From Streptomyces sp. NBC_00433 (GTDB lineage: Bacteria > Actinomycetota > Actinomycetes > Streptomycetales > Streptomycetaceae), in the NCBI GenBank assembly GCA_036015235.1, contig CP107926.1:1674001-1738000 (forward strand): DNA of 64,000 bases. The letters are read 5' to 3'. The notes under the pieces were generated by a model that saw only the letters and a program-made list of their open reading frames with translations, was not told the origin of the DNA and did not search any database. This document shows positions 1 through 9,084 of the stretch, in pieces. Made by a program: the position numbers and the translations under genes. Each line of letters begins with the position of its first letter. Position 1 is the first letter of the stretch.

Positions 1-75
1 GAGATTGAAGACCGCAGACCTCTGCGCACCCGTATCCTCGGCGGCGTCATCAACGAGTACCGTTACACCGCCTGA
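1..75 (+). pseudogene. C-terminal end of an rve/integrase-core transposase (IS-A type), cut by window edge
   Basis: Reading frame 1 is open from the first base and ends with a Leu-Gly-Gly-Val-Ile-Asn-Glu-Tyr motif before TGA. The same kind of ending (Leu-Gly-Gly-[Leu/Ile]-[Ile/Leu]-[Asn/His]-Glu-Tyr) closes the transposases ending at 8705, 16964, 23322 and 46667. The sequence after the stop (CCTGCAGCGACGAC) resembles the right ends of those elements. The rest of the gene, if present, lies left of the window. It marks the right edge of an IS copy. Confidence 0.7.
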
Positions 76-106
76 CCTGCAGCGACGACTTTCCGAGCCC
101 CACAGG

Positions 107-295
107 CGGGAGGACATCCTGCGACCGCGGCTGTGGGGCTCTGGAGCGTTGGTGTTCGGCGCGGGGATGGCGCTGGCCCGCTTTGCCGGCGCTGTGCACG
201 AACTGGCCGTCGCCGACGTCGTCTTTCCTTGCAGCATCTTCATGTTGATCTGCGGTGCGGTGCTTCAGCACGTCGGCCAGCGGGTCGGCCGCTGA
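107..295 (+). CDS. Possible remnant of a small two-helix membrane protein
   Basis: The frame ending at 295 encodes two hydrophobic stretches (around Ala-Leu-Val-Phe-Gly-Ala-Gly-Met-Ala and Val-Phe-Pro-Cys-Ser-Ile-Phe-Met-Leu), which would fit a short two-pass membrane protein. There is no convincing start with a ribosome-binding site: the open frame runs back into the IS end at 75. I therefore read it as a 5'-truncated gene at best. I recognise no family. From 296 to 599 I see no gene. Confidence 0.25.
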   Translation, partial: REDILRPRLWGSGALVFGAGMALARFAGAVHELAVADVVFPCSIFMLICGAVLQHVGQRVGR

Positions 296-599
296 TCTTC
301 GGCGAGGGCGGGCGGTCGTCCCGGGCGGGGCCAGGCGGGTGCCGGTAGTCCGGCGGAGATGCGGCCAGGCCGGGCCGGGTGGTGAAGGTCGGGAGCGCAA
401 CGACCTGCTGGAGCCGACGGCGTGGGTGGCGTGGGACTGCGGGGCGCGTGGCGGTCGCATGCTGGAAGGGGTTGCCGCGGAGCGGTACGCAGCGGCCGAT
501 GGGATGGAACCGGGGCAGGACATCCCGGTGATCGGTGCGGGTAGCGGGTGCGGTGGCCGGGTGGCGGCGATGCGCTGGGGCGAGCTGCACGTACCCGCC

Positions 600-2099
600 C
601 TACCGTGCGGGATGGGCCGGGGCAGCGGGGGAGATGTATGCGCGGTGCAGTCGGTCGGCGAGGGGGACGGCGCGCCAGGTGACGGCGTAGGACGGCGGCT
701 GCTGCCCGCGTAGGACGAGGACGGCGACCGGCATGCGACCGGCCAGGGCCAGCACGCCCTGTGTCGTGATGCTGGTATCGGCGCCCCGCGTTTCGCGGGA
801 CGAACATCCCGTGTTGTAGGCGACCGGAACCGAGGCGTCCCCGGTGACCGTACAAGGCGGACGCACGCCGGCCCGGCGCAGGGCGGCGGTGACGGCGACG
901 GAGATCCGGCGCTGCTCGCGGTTTTTCTGGACGGTGCTCGCCAGTACGGCGAACTGGACCGTCAGGTGCGCGCCGACCGCACAGGCCGCGAGGGTGACGA
1001 CAACCGGGCGCGACCAGCCGCGGGGACGGGTGACCAGCCACCTCAGGCAGTCGGCCACCGGCACGGCGAGCAGGATGTATGCGGGCAGCAGGAACCGCGG
1101 CGCCGCGTAGTCGATGAGGAAGAGGTACGGCACGGACACGAAGGCGGCCACCAGCAGCGGGAGCAGCGCGGTCGCCCGACGCCTGGCCAGTGTCGCCGCG
1201 AAAGCGCCGCCCACGGCGAGAAAGGGCAGCACGAAGAACCACACGCCGGTACCCGGATGCCGCCACGGGATGGAGCAGGGCCGGCACAGGCCACGCCCGT
1301 CCAGGGCTCGGATCTGGTCGTCCACTGCGAAGTTCGGTCCCATGCCGCCCTGGATGTCGCTGCCCAGCCGCAGCCGCTCGGCCAGCCCGCCGTAGCGTAC
1401 GTACGCCTCCACGACCCACTCGCCGCAGCCCAGGACTACCCCGAGCAGCACCACACCCATCAGGTACGGCCGCCGCCATCCGGGCACTGCCAGCGCGGCG
1501 GCCAGCAGGGGGGCCGCCAGCCACACCGCGTCCGGCGGTCGCATGAGGCCGGCGATCGTCACTCCGCAGACCAGCCCTGCAAGGGCCGCACGGTCGGTAC
1601 GGTCCCGGGCAGCCCGCAGGAAGCAGCCGGCAGCGAGCATGACCCCGTATGCGCTCCAGACGTTCGGCATCACCTGCGCGCCGTAGTCGAGCGTGATCCA
1701 CAGCCCGGCGAAGAGCGCGCCCGCCAGCGCGAGCACTCGTACAGGTACGAGGTTCCGCCATACCCACAGCGCGAGGAGGAGCCCTGCGCCGGACAGCAAC
1801 GCCATCCACACTCGAAGGGCTGTGGTGGAGGTGGTCAGTTCGGCGACCGGCGCGGCGAGGAAGCTGATGCCGCGAGCTCGCGGCGCGCTGAAGAACGCCG
1901 CTGGGATCGTGCCGCTCACCTGACTGGTGTAGATCGTCTCGTCCCACCCGAGCCCCGTCCCCGGTACCGTCAGCATCAGCTGCACCAGCGTGTAGGTGCC
2001 GCTGACGGCGATCAGCCACCGCAGTGCACCGGGCCGCGGCTCGGGCCGGATGCTCGGCGCGGCACTTTGGGCGGCCGGGATGATCGTGCGTTCGGACAT
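600..2099 (-). CDS. Polytopic membrane protein resembling GT39/ArnT-type glycosyltransferases
   Basis: The protein has 499 residues and about ten hydrophobic segments. Near the N-terminus a loop reads Pro-Gly-Thr-Gly-Leu-Gly-Trp-Asp-Glu-Thr-Ile-Tyr; such an acidic first loop after TM1 is typical of GT-C glycosyltransferases that use polyprenyl-phosphate sugars. The C-terminal third is a soluble extracytoplasmic portion with two Cys (Pro-Pro-Cys-Thr and Gly-Cys-Ser-Ser). Start chosen at the ATG at 2099, preceded by AGAGGTG at 7 nt; the frame continues upstream without support. It is divergent from a GT2-GtrA gene, the enzyme type that supplies polyprenyl-phosphate sugars, so both may modify a cell-envelope glycan. 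Family membership is inferred from topology; substrate is unknown. Confidence 0.6.
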   Translation of the reverse strand: MSERTIIPAAQSAAPSIRPEPRPGALRWLIAVSGTYTLVQLMLTVPGTGLGWDETIYTSQVSGTIPAAFFSAPRARGISFLAAPVAELTTSTTALRVWMALLSGAGLLLALWVWRNLVPVRVLALAGALFAGLWITLDYGAQVMPNVWSAYGVMLAAGCFLRAARDRTDRAALAGLVCGVTIAGLMRPPDAVWLAAPLLAAALAVPGWRRPYLMGVVLLGVVLGCGEWVVEAYVRYGGLAERLRLGSDIQGGMGPNFAVDDQIRALDGRGLCRPCSIPWRHPGTGVWFFVLPFLAVGGAFAATLARRRATALLPLLVAAFVSVPYLFLIDYAAPRFLLPAYILLAVPVADCLRWLVTRPRGWSRPVVVTLAACAVGAHLTVQFAVLASTVQKNREQRRISVAVTAALRRAGVRPPCTVTGDASVPVAYNTGCSSRETRGADTSITTQGVLALAGRMPVAVLVLRGQQPPSYAVTWRAVPLADRLHRAYISPAAPAHPAR

Positions 2100-2472
2100 C
2101 CGGGCACCTCTTTGGAATTCGCTGGGACCGGGATGGCCACCCGAAGGAATGCTGTCCCCCCGCCAGGGCGCCGTGCCACTTCGACGCGGCATTTGGCGGA
2201 GCCTCGGCAGGGCACACCGCGGGGCGGCCTGGCCACCGCGCCACCCGGCGGGTGCTGGACGAGAGATCCGCCGGCGCAGCGCGCAGTCGGTCCTCGCGGT
2301 CCGGCCAGGCCAAACGGGTTGTCCGCGGGCGCGTAGCCCTGTGGTTCCGCACCTCGGCCGACGAATGTGGGTCGAATGCATCTGGGCGCGTCCTTTCCCC
2401 TGCCGGGGACGACCACCCCACCACTGAGAGGCAGGCGGCACCGCCCCGGCGTGCTGAGTCAGGAGACTGGTT
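2100..2472. promoter_or_regulatory. Divergent intergenic region between two glycan genes
   Basis: This 373-bp stretch separates the minus-strand gene starting at 2099 from the plus-strand gene starting at 2473, so it must hold promoters for both. AGGAG at 2461-2465 serves the TTG start at 2473. I see no clear -35/-10 pair and no strong inverted repeat. The open frames through it look like GC-driven shadows. Confidence 0.4.
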
Positions 2473-3891
2473 TTGGCGACTCCTCAGCTTTCCCTGGTCG
2501 TACCGTGCTTCAACGAGGCTGCCGTCATCGAGAGGTTCCACACGGCTGTCGGGGAGGTTCTCGGCCGGGCCGGCCTGGACTACGAGATCTGCTATGTGGA
2601 CGACGGCAGCACCGACCGCACGCGGGACATCATCGGCCACCTCGGTGCCGGTGATCGGCGCGTCAGATACGCGGTACTCAGCAGGAACTTCGGCAAGGAA
2701 TCCGCGATGCTCGCGGGCCTGCGCATGTCCCGGGGCCAAGCGGTGGTCCTCATGGACGCGGACCTCCAGCACCCTCCCGAACTCATCCCCCGGATGCTGG
2801 AACTCCACAGACGCGGGTACGACCAGGTGATTCCTCGGCGGACCCGCGAGGGCGAGGGCCTGGCGCGCACGATACTGAGCCGCGGCTACTACGCGCTGGT
2901 GCGCCACCTCATGGATGTGGAGGTACTCGACGGCGCCGGGGATTTCAGGCTGCTGTCGCGTCAGGCGGTCGACACTGTGCTGTCGCTGCCGGAGACCAAC
3001 CGGTTCTCCAAGGGCATCTTCTCCTGGATCGGCTTCACGACGGCCAGCTTCACGTACCGGAACGCCCAGCGGCTCGCCGGCAGCTCGAAGTGGGGAAGCC
3101 GGCGTCTGCTCAACTACGGCATCGACGGGCTGCTCTCCTTCAACAACCGCCCCCTGCGGCTGGCCGTCTACGCGGGCTTCTGGTGTTTTCTCGCCGCACT
3201 CGTCTACGCGGTCTGGACCGCCTTCGAAGTGGCCCTCCACGGGGCTGCCGTCCCCGGCTACGCGACGCTTTTGATGACGGTGGTGGGGCTGGGCGGCATC
3301 CAGCTCATCACCCTGGGGGTCATCGGTGAATACGTCGGCCGCATCTACCACGAGGTCAAACGCCGCCCGTCCTTCGTGATCCGGGAAACGGACGATCATC
3401 CCGCCCCCAGGCCCCCCCGGCCCGCGCCGGTGAATCGCTTGGCGGCCCGCCCCCCGAAACGGCAATTCGCCACCTTCGTGGCGATCGGCGTCGTCAACAC
3501 CGCCGTCTACCTCGCCATCTACACCGCCCTGAACCCATGGATCCCGTATCTCGCCGCGCATGTTCTCGCATACGCAGTCAGTACCGTCGGTTCCTTCCTG
3601 CTCAATTCCTACCTCACCTGCAGGACACGTCCGACCTGGCGCGCGTTTCTCCGGTATCCGTTGTCCAGCGGCTTCAACCTGGTGGCCTCTGGGGCGCTTC
3701 TCTACGTAGCCGTCAGCCGATTCGAAATGGACAAGAACGTTGCCGCACTTGCCGCCGGGATCCTGGTCACCCCCATCTCCTTCCTCCTCGCCCGGTGGGC
3801 CATCAACTCCGGCCGCCGGCCGGCTGCCACCGCTGCCGTGGCTTCGAACAGTCCTGCGGGGACGGAACAGGACGACCCCTCCCCCGGCTAG
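2473..3891 (+). CDS. Polyprenyl-phosphate glycosyltransferase (GT2) fused to a GtrA-like membrane domain
   Basis: 472 residues. Residues 1-230 form a GT-A family 2 domain: Leu-Val-Val-Pro-Cys-Phe-Asn-Glu at the start, Val-Asp-Asp-Gly-Ser-Thr-Asp-Arg-Thr for nucleotide binding, and Asp-Ala-Asp-Leu-Gln-His-Pro as the metal-binding DXD. Two helices follow (about 235-290) with Gly-Glu-Tyr-Val-Gly-Arg-Ile-Tyr, as in GtrB/dolichyl-phosphate sugar synthases. After a Pro-rich linker (about 300-335) comes a four-helix GtrA-like flippase-type domain. Known GtrB enzymes load glucose or a related sugar on undecaprenyl phosphate and GtrA helps translocate it; the fusion would do both. TTG start at 2473 with AGGAG 7 nt upstream. 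The next gene begins about 46 bp downstream, probably in the same operon. Confidence 0.85.
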   Translation: MATPQLSLVVPCFNEAAVIERFHTAVGEVLGRAGLDYEICYVDDGSTDRTRDIIGHLGAGDRRVRYAVLSRNFGKESAMLAGLRMSRGQAVVLMDADLQHPPELIPRMLELHRRGYDQVIPRRTREGEGLARTILSRGYYALVRHLMDVEVLDGAGDFRLLSRQAVDTVLSLPETNRFSKGIFSWIGFTTASFTYRNAQRLAGSSKWGSRRLLNYGIDGLLSFNNRPLRLAVYAGFWCFLAALVYAVWTAFEVALHGAAVPGYATLLMTVVGLGGIQLITLGVIGEYVGRIYHEVKRRPSFVIRETDDHPAPRPPRPAPVNRLAARPPKRQFATFVAIGVVNTAVYLAIYTALNPWIPYLAAHVLAYAVSTVGSFLLNSYLTCRTRPTWRAFLRYPLSSGFNLVASGALLYVAVSRFEMDKNVAALAAGILVTPISFLLARWAINSGRRPAATAAVASNSPAGTEQDDPSPG

Positions 3892-3937
3892 CGCCCTCCG
3901 CTCGGACGGCGAGACGACCCCGACCCCGGAGCGGCCG

Positions 3938-5428
3938 GTGGAGCAGACCGACACGGAAACCCCCGAGCGCCGCACCGTGGCAATCCCGGGCCTCGCTTCC
4001 CCGCTCCGCGCCAGGACCGATTCGGCTCTGCTGCCGCTCATTCCGCTGGCCCTCTTCGTCGGAGCCGCGTGGTCCGCCCGGTGGGTACGCCCCAGCGGTG
4101 ACGAGTGGTGCTTCCTGCCCTTCGTGCGCGACCACGGATTCCTGGGCATGGTGAACCGGTTCTACTCCGCGGACAACGGCCGGATCGCCAACGGGGTGCT
4201 CGTGTCCGCCTACGCAAGGTTCGGCGTGGCGGGCCAGCAGTGGTACGCGGGGATCAGCGCGGTCGTGATGCTGCTCCTGCTGTGGGCCTGGGCGGCGGCA
4301 CTGCGGCGGCGCAGCGGGTGGCGGGTACCCCGGGGCGTCCCGCTTTTCTCGGCGGCCACGCTCCTGGCCGTCTTCTGCTTCGCCTCCACCAACACATACA
4401 AGACCTTCTTCTGGCCGGCGTCGTCGGTTTCGCACACCTTGCCGCCGGTGCTCGCGGCCGCCGCTACGATCCCGGCCGTGCTCGCGACCTCGCGGCAGGG
4501 CAAGGCTTTCGCGATCGCGGTCGCGTGCGCTTCCGGGGCCGTCATGGGCACGCTGTCGGAGGAAACCTCCGTTGTCGTGCTGACCCTCCTCGTACCGGCC
4601 CTTCTGCTCGGACGCCGCCTCTTCGCCGCCGGACGGCTCGCATTCGCTCGCATGTGGTGTGCTGCCGCAGCGGCGGGCATCCTCACCGGCACCGCCGTGC
4701 TCCTCACCTCAACGGGATCCAGGAACCGGCGCAAACTCCAACATGCGGACGGCATGTTCTCGCGCGAATCGCTCTACGCCTCAGGGCGGGGCTACGCACA
4801 CGTCGTCCATACCGTGCTGACGAACTACCAGTACATTGGCGCGGTCGGCGTGGGCCTTCTGATCGGCGCACTCGTCCGCCGCCCGGACGGCGGCATTCCG
4901 CGGCCCGACCGCAGGGCAACCCTGCTGATGGGTGCCGGCACGGGGGCTCTGCTGCTCTCCGGATACGCCTGTACGGTGATCGCCTATCCGGCTTTCGGCT
5001 CCACGGTGGCCAGCGCCAACAGGCTGTGGAACGACTACCTGTTCCTGCTGCTCCTGCTGCTCGTCGCCGCAGGCGGCCTGCTCGGGAACCTGGCGGTACG
5101 GCGGTTCCGACGTGGCATCAAGCCGGTGGCCCTGGGCGCGGTATCCATCTGCGTGTGCGTCACCGCCCTACTGGCCCTGTCGCTACACGACCTGGATTCG
5201 GACATGCGGGCGCGCGCCACAGCCTGGGACAACCAGGACCGCCAGCTGCGGGAACAGACCGCGGCTGGGGCAACGGTGCTGCCCTACAAACCCCTCGTCA
5301 TCAGCAAGATGACCGAACCGTTCGGCGGCGGTGGCAATGGGCCGTGGCCCGCCTCATGCGTCGCCCAGTACTACCACCTGAAGAAGGTCACGGACGGAAC
5401 GGAACATCGGGGTACGGGCGCCGCTTGA
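3938..5428 (+). CDS. Polytopic membrane protein (DUF6056/GtrC-like), probable glycan-modifying enzyme
   Basis: About 496 residues from the GTG at 3938 (GGAG 6 nt upstream); the frame is open further back and a second GTG lies at 3977. Roughly ten transmembrane helices. The first loop contains Pro-Ser-Gly-Asp-Glu-Trp-Cys-Phe and, further on, Asp-Asn-Gly-Arg-Ile-Ala-Asn-Gly. This layout (acidic pair in loop 1, then an NGR motif) is what I recall for DUF6056 and serotype-converting glucosyltransferases. The C-terminal about 70 residues are a soluble tail. It follows a GT2-GtrA fusion in the same direction, so a plausible model is that it transfers the lipid-linked sugar made there. That role is inferred from order and topology. 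Confidence 0.6.
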   Translation: MEQTDTETPERRTVAIPGLASPLRARTDSALLPLIPLALFVGAAWSARWVRPSGDEWCFLPFVRDHGFLGMVNRFYSADNGRIANGVLVSAYARFGVAGQQWYAGISAVVMLLLLWAWAAALRRRSGWRVPRGVPLFSAATLLAVFCFASTNTYKTFFWPASSVSHTLPPVLAAAATIPAVLATSRQGKAFAIAVACASGAVMGTLSEETSVVVLTLLVPALLLGRRLFAAGRLAFARMWCAAAAAGILTGTAVLLTSTGSRNRRKLQHADGMFSRESLYASGRGYAHVVHTVLTNYQYIGAVGVGLLIGALVRRPDGGIPRPDRRATLLMGAGTGALLLSGYACTVIAYPAFGSTVASANRLWNDYLFLLLLLLVAAGGLLGNLAVRRFRRGIKPVALGAVSICVCVTALLALSLHDLDSDMRARATAWDNQDRQLREQTAAGATVLPYKPLVISKMTEPFGGGGNGPWPASCVAQYYHLKKVTDGTEHRGTGAA

Positions 5429-5593
5429 GCAGCAGCAGCCCACCGGTCACGGTGGGGCCCTTCGACGTGCGCAGCCTGGACGGTTCCTGCCGGACTCCTC
5501 CCCGTTCCCGCGGAGGAGCAAGAACGGGGCCCGCAGCCGCGGCGACGTCGGGCAGGGCCACGGCCAGGAACCAGTCCTCCACTCCCCTGCTGA

Positions 5594-6028
5594 TCAACTC
5601 GAACGCCTCACCGGCGTGGCCGTGCCGCACCGGCAGCCACGCTGCGAACTCCATCTGGTGTCGACCGGAGCGGGCCAGGGGACGAACCAGGGCGACCGCC
5701 TCTTCGGCCGCCCCCAGCGTTCGAGGAACTCCGCTTCGGTCCGGACAGCGGTCCACCAGCCCGTCGCGACGTAGGGGCAAGCACCTCCAGGGCCTCCGCC
5801 TCCCGGGTCGGCCAGCCACGCGAACAACAGGCCGAACAACGCGCTGAGAAGATACTGCTCATGCCCGATCGCCCAGAAGACGACCAGCGGCACCAGCGCC
5901 ATGTCCAGGAACAACACCCCTCGCGGCCAGTTGAGCCCAGCGGGGTTGAGCTCGAACACCTTCGACAGCCAGCCCACGACCTTCCCCCGGTGAACGGGCT
6001 GTTCGTCCCGTGCGCTCGCACTGGCCAT
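5594..6028 (-). pseudogene. Decayed membrane-protein gene (N-terminal piece)
   Basis: The ATG at 6028 opens a frame with a normal cytosolic start, then Lys-Val-Phe-Glu-Leu-Asn-Pro-Ala-Gly-Leu-Asn-Trp-Pro and two membrane helices up to Leu-Ala-Asp-Pro-Gly. After that the frame turns Arg/Pro/Trp-rich and loses coding character, which indicates a frameshift or deletion near 5790. A second minus-strand frame, about 5510-5760, reads as plausible protein (around Met-Glu-Phe-Ala-Ala-Trp-Leu-Pro-Val-Arg-His) and may be the displaced remainder or a different broken gene. I recall similar N-termini in actinobacterial FUSC-like membrane proteins, but this is weak. It is convergent with the gene ending at 5428. 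Confidence 0.4.
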
Positions 6029-6275
6029 GGCCGGTCCTCGCTCACCTCGTCACCAGGTATGTCGCTCCGGTCCCGCATTCTGCGATGCCGCCGAGGTAGG
6101 CGCGAAGCGACCCGCAGGCCCCGGTCAAAGACGCCGGGCGCCCACCAGTCGTACGGCGGAGCGAGCCTGTGGGGCTCAAAAACACGAATCGTCGCCTGGT
6201 TCTGTAGTCCGTCGCTGTGAGGAACCCGGCCAAGGTCCCTGAGCAGTGGCTCTTCCTCGTCTGGGACCATGTTTC

Positions 6276-6776
6276 GTGATCTTGTCCACGGTGTACGCCG
6301 TCACCCGCCGCCTGCTGTCGCTGCCGGCGTTGCTGCTGCGGCGTGACGTTGCCAAGGACGCGGAGTTGCTGGTGCTGCGGCATGAGAACGCGGTCCTGCG
6401 CCGACAGGTCCCGCGCGTGCGCTACGAACCAGCCGACCGCCTGTGGTTCGCCGCGCTCTCGCACCTGATACCGCGCCGCCGCTGGGCCCAGCTCTTCCCC
6501 ATGGCCCCCGCCACGCTGCTGGCCTGGCACCGCAAACTCGTAGCGAAGAAATGGGACTACAACCGGCGACGCAGACCCGGACGCCCACCCACAGCCGCCG
6601 CGGTCAAAACCCTGATCCTCCGCATGGCGGCCGACAACCCGGAATGGGGCCACCGGCGCATCCACGGCGAACTCACCCGCCTCGGCCACAAGACAGCCGC
6701 CTCCACTGTGTGGAACATCCTCAACCAGGCCGGCATCGATCCCGCCCCGCGTCGCACCGGACCGACCTGGAAACAG
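6276..6776 (+). pseudogene. 5' half of an rve/integrase-core transposase interrupted by an IS3 element
   Basis: A GTG start at 6276 opens a frame like the IS-A transposases: an N-terminal segment with Leu-Leu-Val-Leu-Arg-His-Glu-Asn, then Pro-Gly-Arg-Pro-Pro-Thr and Asn-Pro-Glu-Trp-Gly-His-Arg-Arg-Ile-His-Gly-Glu-Leu. It breaks at Thr-Trp-Lys-Gln, exactly where the IS3 element begins at 6777. Removing the IS3 and one CAG copy joins it in frame to the part starting at 8127 (Phe-Leu-Thr-Ala-Gln), restoring a full-length protein of roughly 365 residues. The insertion is therefore the only visible lesion. Confidence 0.85.
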
Positions 6777-6848
6777 GGGTCCTCCCCCTGAGTGGTGGAC
6801 ACGCTGATACTGGATCTGCTTGATCCGGAGGAAGCGAGAAGACCGCCG

Positions 6849-7193
6849 ATGGCGATGAAGGACTACTCGGACGAGTTCAAGGCCGATGCCGTGGCCCTGT
6901 ACGAGTCCACACCCGGGGCGATCTACAAGAGCATCGCTGCTGACCTGGGCGTCAACCGGGCGACCCTGCGTGAGTGGGTGCTGCGGGACCGCGAACGCCG
7001 TGGCGTCACAGCCGCGGCTGCGACGCCGGGCGCCCGGCCTCGGGAGGCCGTTGCGTCCGCTGATCCGGTCGAGCGTGTGCGGCAGCTGGAGGCGAGGGTG
7101 GCCGAACTCGAGGCAAGTGAGCGCAAGCTCGCCACCGAGCGGGACATCCTCCGCAAGGCGGCCAAGTATTTCGCCGGAGAGACGAACTGGTGA
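6849..7193 (+). CDS. IS3-family transposase OrfA (DNA-binding subunit)
   Basis: 114 residues. The N-terminal half is an HTH_Tnp_1-type helix-turn-helix (Tyr-Ser-Asp-Glu-Phe-Lys-Ala-Asp-Ala-Val, then Ala-Asp-Leu-Gly-Val-Asn-Arg-Ala-Thr-Leu-Arg-Glu-Trp-Val). The C-terminal half is a leucine-zipper-like coiled coil ending in Glu-Arg-Asp-Ile-Leu-Arg-Lys-Ala-Ala-Lys-Tyr-Phe, the usual OrfA tail. ATG at 6849 chosen; an alternative ATG is two codons on. The stop overlaps the orfB start (GTGA at 7190-7193). In this family a -1 ribosomal frameshift often makes OrfAB; I could not identify a strong slippery heptamer, so coupling through the overlap is also possible. Confidence 0.92.
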   Translation: MAMKDYSDEFKADAVALYESTPGAIYKSIAADLGVNRATLREWVLRDRERRGVTAAAATPGARPREAVASADPVERVRQLEARVAELEASERKLATERDILRKAAKYFAGETNW

Positions 7194-8086
7194 GGAGCCG
7201 CTTCCAGTTCGTTGACGACCACCGGGACACCTACGAGGTGAAGCGGCTCTGCCAGGTCCTGGACGTGAACCGGTCCAGCTACTACAAGTGGCTCGCCGGC
7301 GCCGAGGTCCGGGCTGGCCGGCAGCGGCAGGACCGGGTCCTGGCCGAGGAGATCCGTCAGATCCACGGCGAGTCCGGCGGCGCTTACGGCTCCCCGCGAG
7401 TGGCGGCCGAGCTCCGCGAGAAAGGGCAGCGGGTCAACGAGAAGCGGGTCGCCCGGATCATGCGGACGTTCTCCATCACCGGCATCCGCCTGCGCAGACG
7501 CGTGCGCACCACCGTCCCGGACCCGGCCGCCTCACCGGTCCCGGACCTGTTCCAGCGGGACTTCACCGCCACCGAGCCGGGGCTCAAACTCATGGGCGAC
7601 ATCACGTATCTCCCGCTCGCGGGCGGGGAGTTCCTCTATCTCGCGACGGTGCTGGACTGCTTCAGCCGCAAGGTCATGGGCTGGTCCATCGCCGACCACA
7701 TGCGCACCAGTCTGGTCACCGACCCACTGCGGATGGCAGCCTCGACCCGCGGCCGCCTGGACGGCGCAGTGTTCCACTCCGACCACGGAGCGCAATACGG
7801 CTCCCGGGCCTACACCGACCTCTGCGACCAGCTCGGGGTCACCCGCTCGATGGGCGCGATCGGCACCAGCGCCGACAACGCGGCCTGCGAAAGCTTCCAC
7901 GCCTCCCTCAAACGCGAGACCCTCCAGGGCGCCACCGACTACGGCGACTCCGACACCTGCCGCAGAACCGTCTTCGCCTGGCTGACCCGCTACAACACCC
8001 GCCGCCGGCACTCCGCCAACGGCCACCTCAGCCCCAACGAATACGAACACCGACACCACACCGCTAAACTCACACTCGCCGCGTGA
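7190..8086 (+). CDS. IS3-family transposase OrfB (DDE catalytic subunit)
   Basis: 298 residues. It starts at GTG 7190, overlapping the orfA stop by 4 bp. An HTH_21-type region comes first (Tyr-Gly-Ser-Pro-Arg-Val). The rve catalytic core follows with the three acidic residues in context: Met-Gly-Asp-Ile-Thr-Tyr-Leu-Pro, His-Ser-Asp-His-Gly-Ala-Gln-Tyr, and Ala-Cys-Glu-Ser-Phe-His-Ala-Ser-Leu-Lys-Arg-Glu. The ending Arg-Arg-Arg-His-Ser-Ala-Asn-Gly is normal for OrfB. No lesion is visible. Together with OrfA it moves the 6777-8123 element. Confidence 0.93.
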   Translation: MRSRFQFVDDHRDTYEVKRLCQVLDVNRSSYYKWLAGAEVRAGRQRQDRVLAEEIRQIHGESGGAYGSPRVAAELREKGQRVNEKRVARIMRTFSITGIRLRRRVRTTVPDPAASPVPDLFQRDFTATEPGLKLMGDITYLPLAGGEFLYLATVLDCFSRKVMGWSIADHMRTSLVTDPLRMAASTRGRLDGAVFHSDHGAQYGSRAYTDLCDQLGVTRSMGAIGTSADNAACESFHASLKRETLQGATDYGDSDTCRRTVFAWLTRYNTRRRHSANGHLSPNEYEHRHHTAKLTLAA

Positions 8087-8126
8087 TCAATAACCGCGTG
8101 CCCACCTTCACGGGGGAAGGCCCCAG

Positions 8127-8705
8127 TTCCTCACAGCCCAGGCCGAGCACATCGTCTCTGTCGACTTCCTGCACGTCGACACCATCAACCTCACACGCAT
8201 CTACGCCCTGGTCCTGCTCGAACACCGGAACCGCCGTGCCCACCTGCTCGGCGTCACCGCCAACCCCACCGGCCCATGGACAACCCAGGCTGCCCGCAAC
8301 TTTCTCATGGACACCAGGGAAACCCCGAACCGGAAGTTCCTGATCCGCGACCCCGGCAGCCAGTTCACCGACGCCTTCGACGCCGTCTTCACCGACGCCG
8401 GCCTGCGCGTCCTGAAAAGCCCGCCCCAGACCCCGAAAGCGAACGCACACTGCGAACGGTTCATCGGCACCCTACGCCGCGAACTCCTCGACCAAACGCT
8501 CATCCTCAGCGAACGGCACCTGCGCCGAACCCTCACCCGCTACCTGGAGCACTACAACGAGCACCGGCCCCACCGCGCCCTGAGCCAGCTCTGCCCATCA
8601 CAAGCCGAGACCGGACCACCACGCCCCATCGACCCCGCCGAGCAACGAGTCCACCGCACGGCAGTCCTCGGCGGACTCATCAACGAGTACCAGATCGCCA
8701 GCTGA
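8127..8705 (+). pseudogene. 3' half of the interrupted rve/integrase-core transposase
   Basis: This continues the gene that begins at 6276. It carries the catalytic residues: Val-Ser-Val-Asp-Phe (first Asp), Ile-Arg-Asp-Pro-Gly-Ser-Gln-Phe-Thr (second Asp) and Ala-His-Cys-Glu-Arg-Phe-Ile-Gly (Glu). It ends Gly-Gly-Leu-Ile-Asn-Glu-Tyr, the same ending as the fragment at 1-75, to which it seems more closely related than to the copies at 15.9, 22.2 and 45.6 kb. The sequence after the stop (8706-8760) should hold the right end of that IS, but I could not define the repeat. Confidence 0.85.
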
Positions 8706-8886
8706 CGATACGACAAACCCGCAGATCAGCGGCCGAATCCTATATTTGAGCCCCACAGCACCGCCCGACCCCGAGCATCGCCGACGCGAGGCCTCTGCAC
8801 CGGTTGCCGCCGCCTTTCGCCGACCCAGCGAAGATCGCCCGCCTCACGGTACAGAAACGCGACCGACACGACAGCATGTGCGGTGT

Positions 8887-9084
8887 TCAGCGGGGAGAGA
8901 AGGAAAGGCTGAGGTGCGCGTGCATCGCATCGGCCAGTCGGGTCAGCATCTGGACGGTCGGGCTGACCCGGCCCTGCTCGATGCGGGAGATCAATGCCTG
9001 CCCGGTGCCCGCGGCCTGGGCGAGTCGGGACTGCGACCAGCCCAGCTCTTCACGACGGCGGCGGACCAGTTCGCCCGGGGTCAC
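8887..9084 (-). CDS. Small XRE-family helix-turn-helix protein
   Basis: 65 residues, essentially one HTH_3 domain: Leu-Gly-Trp-Ser-Gln-Ser-Arg-Leu-Ala-Gln-Ala-Ala-Gly-Thr-Gly then Ile-Ser-Arg-Ile-Glu-Gln-Gly-Arg-Val-Ser-Pro-Thr-Val. The GTG start at 9084 overlaps the stop of the upstream Uma2 gene (GTGA), so the two are translationally coupled. Small XRE proteins paired with another small gene often autoregulate the pair. Whether this is a toxin-antitoxin-like arrangement or simple regulation cannot be told from sequence. Confidence 0.85.
   Translation of the reverse strand: MTPGELVRRRREELGWSQSRLAQAAGTGQALISRIEQGRVSPTVQMLTRLADAMHAHLSLSFSPR

Larger units (their letters stand above)
6777..8123 (+). 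mobile_element. Complete IS3-family element (1,347 bp) with 3-bp target duplication
   Basis: The ends are imperfect inverted repeats. The left end reads GGGTCCTCCCCC..GGTGGACACGC and the right end in reverse complement reads GGGCCTTCCCCC..GGTGGGCACGC. The flanks carry CAG at 6774-6776 and 8124-8126, matching the 3-bp duplications usual for IS3 elements. Inside are overlapping orfA and orfB. Excision in silico repairs the transposase that it splits. Both ORFs are intact, so the element may still be active, and the clean target duplication argues for a recent jump. Confidence 0.92.

Noticed and set aside
265..4149. A 1,294-codon open frame on the minus strand
   Set aside because: It runs antisense to the GT2-GtrA gene and through the ArnT-like gene in another frame; composition is Arg/Pro/Gly shadow of high-GC codons.
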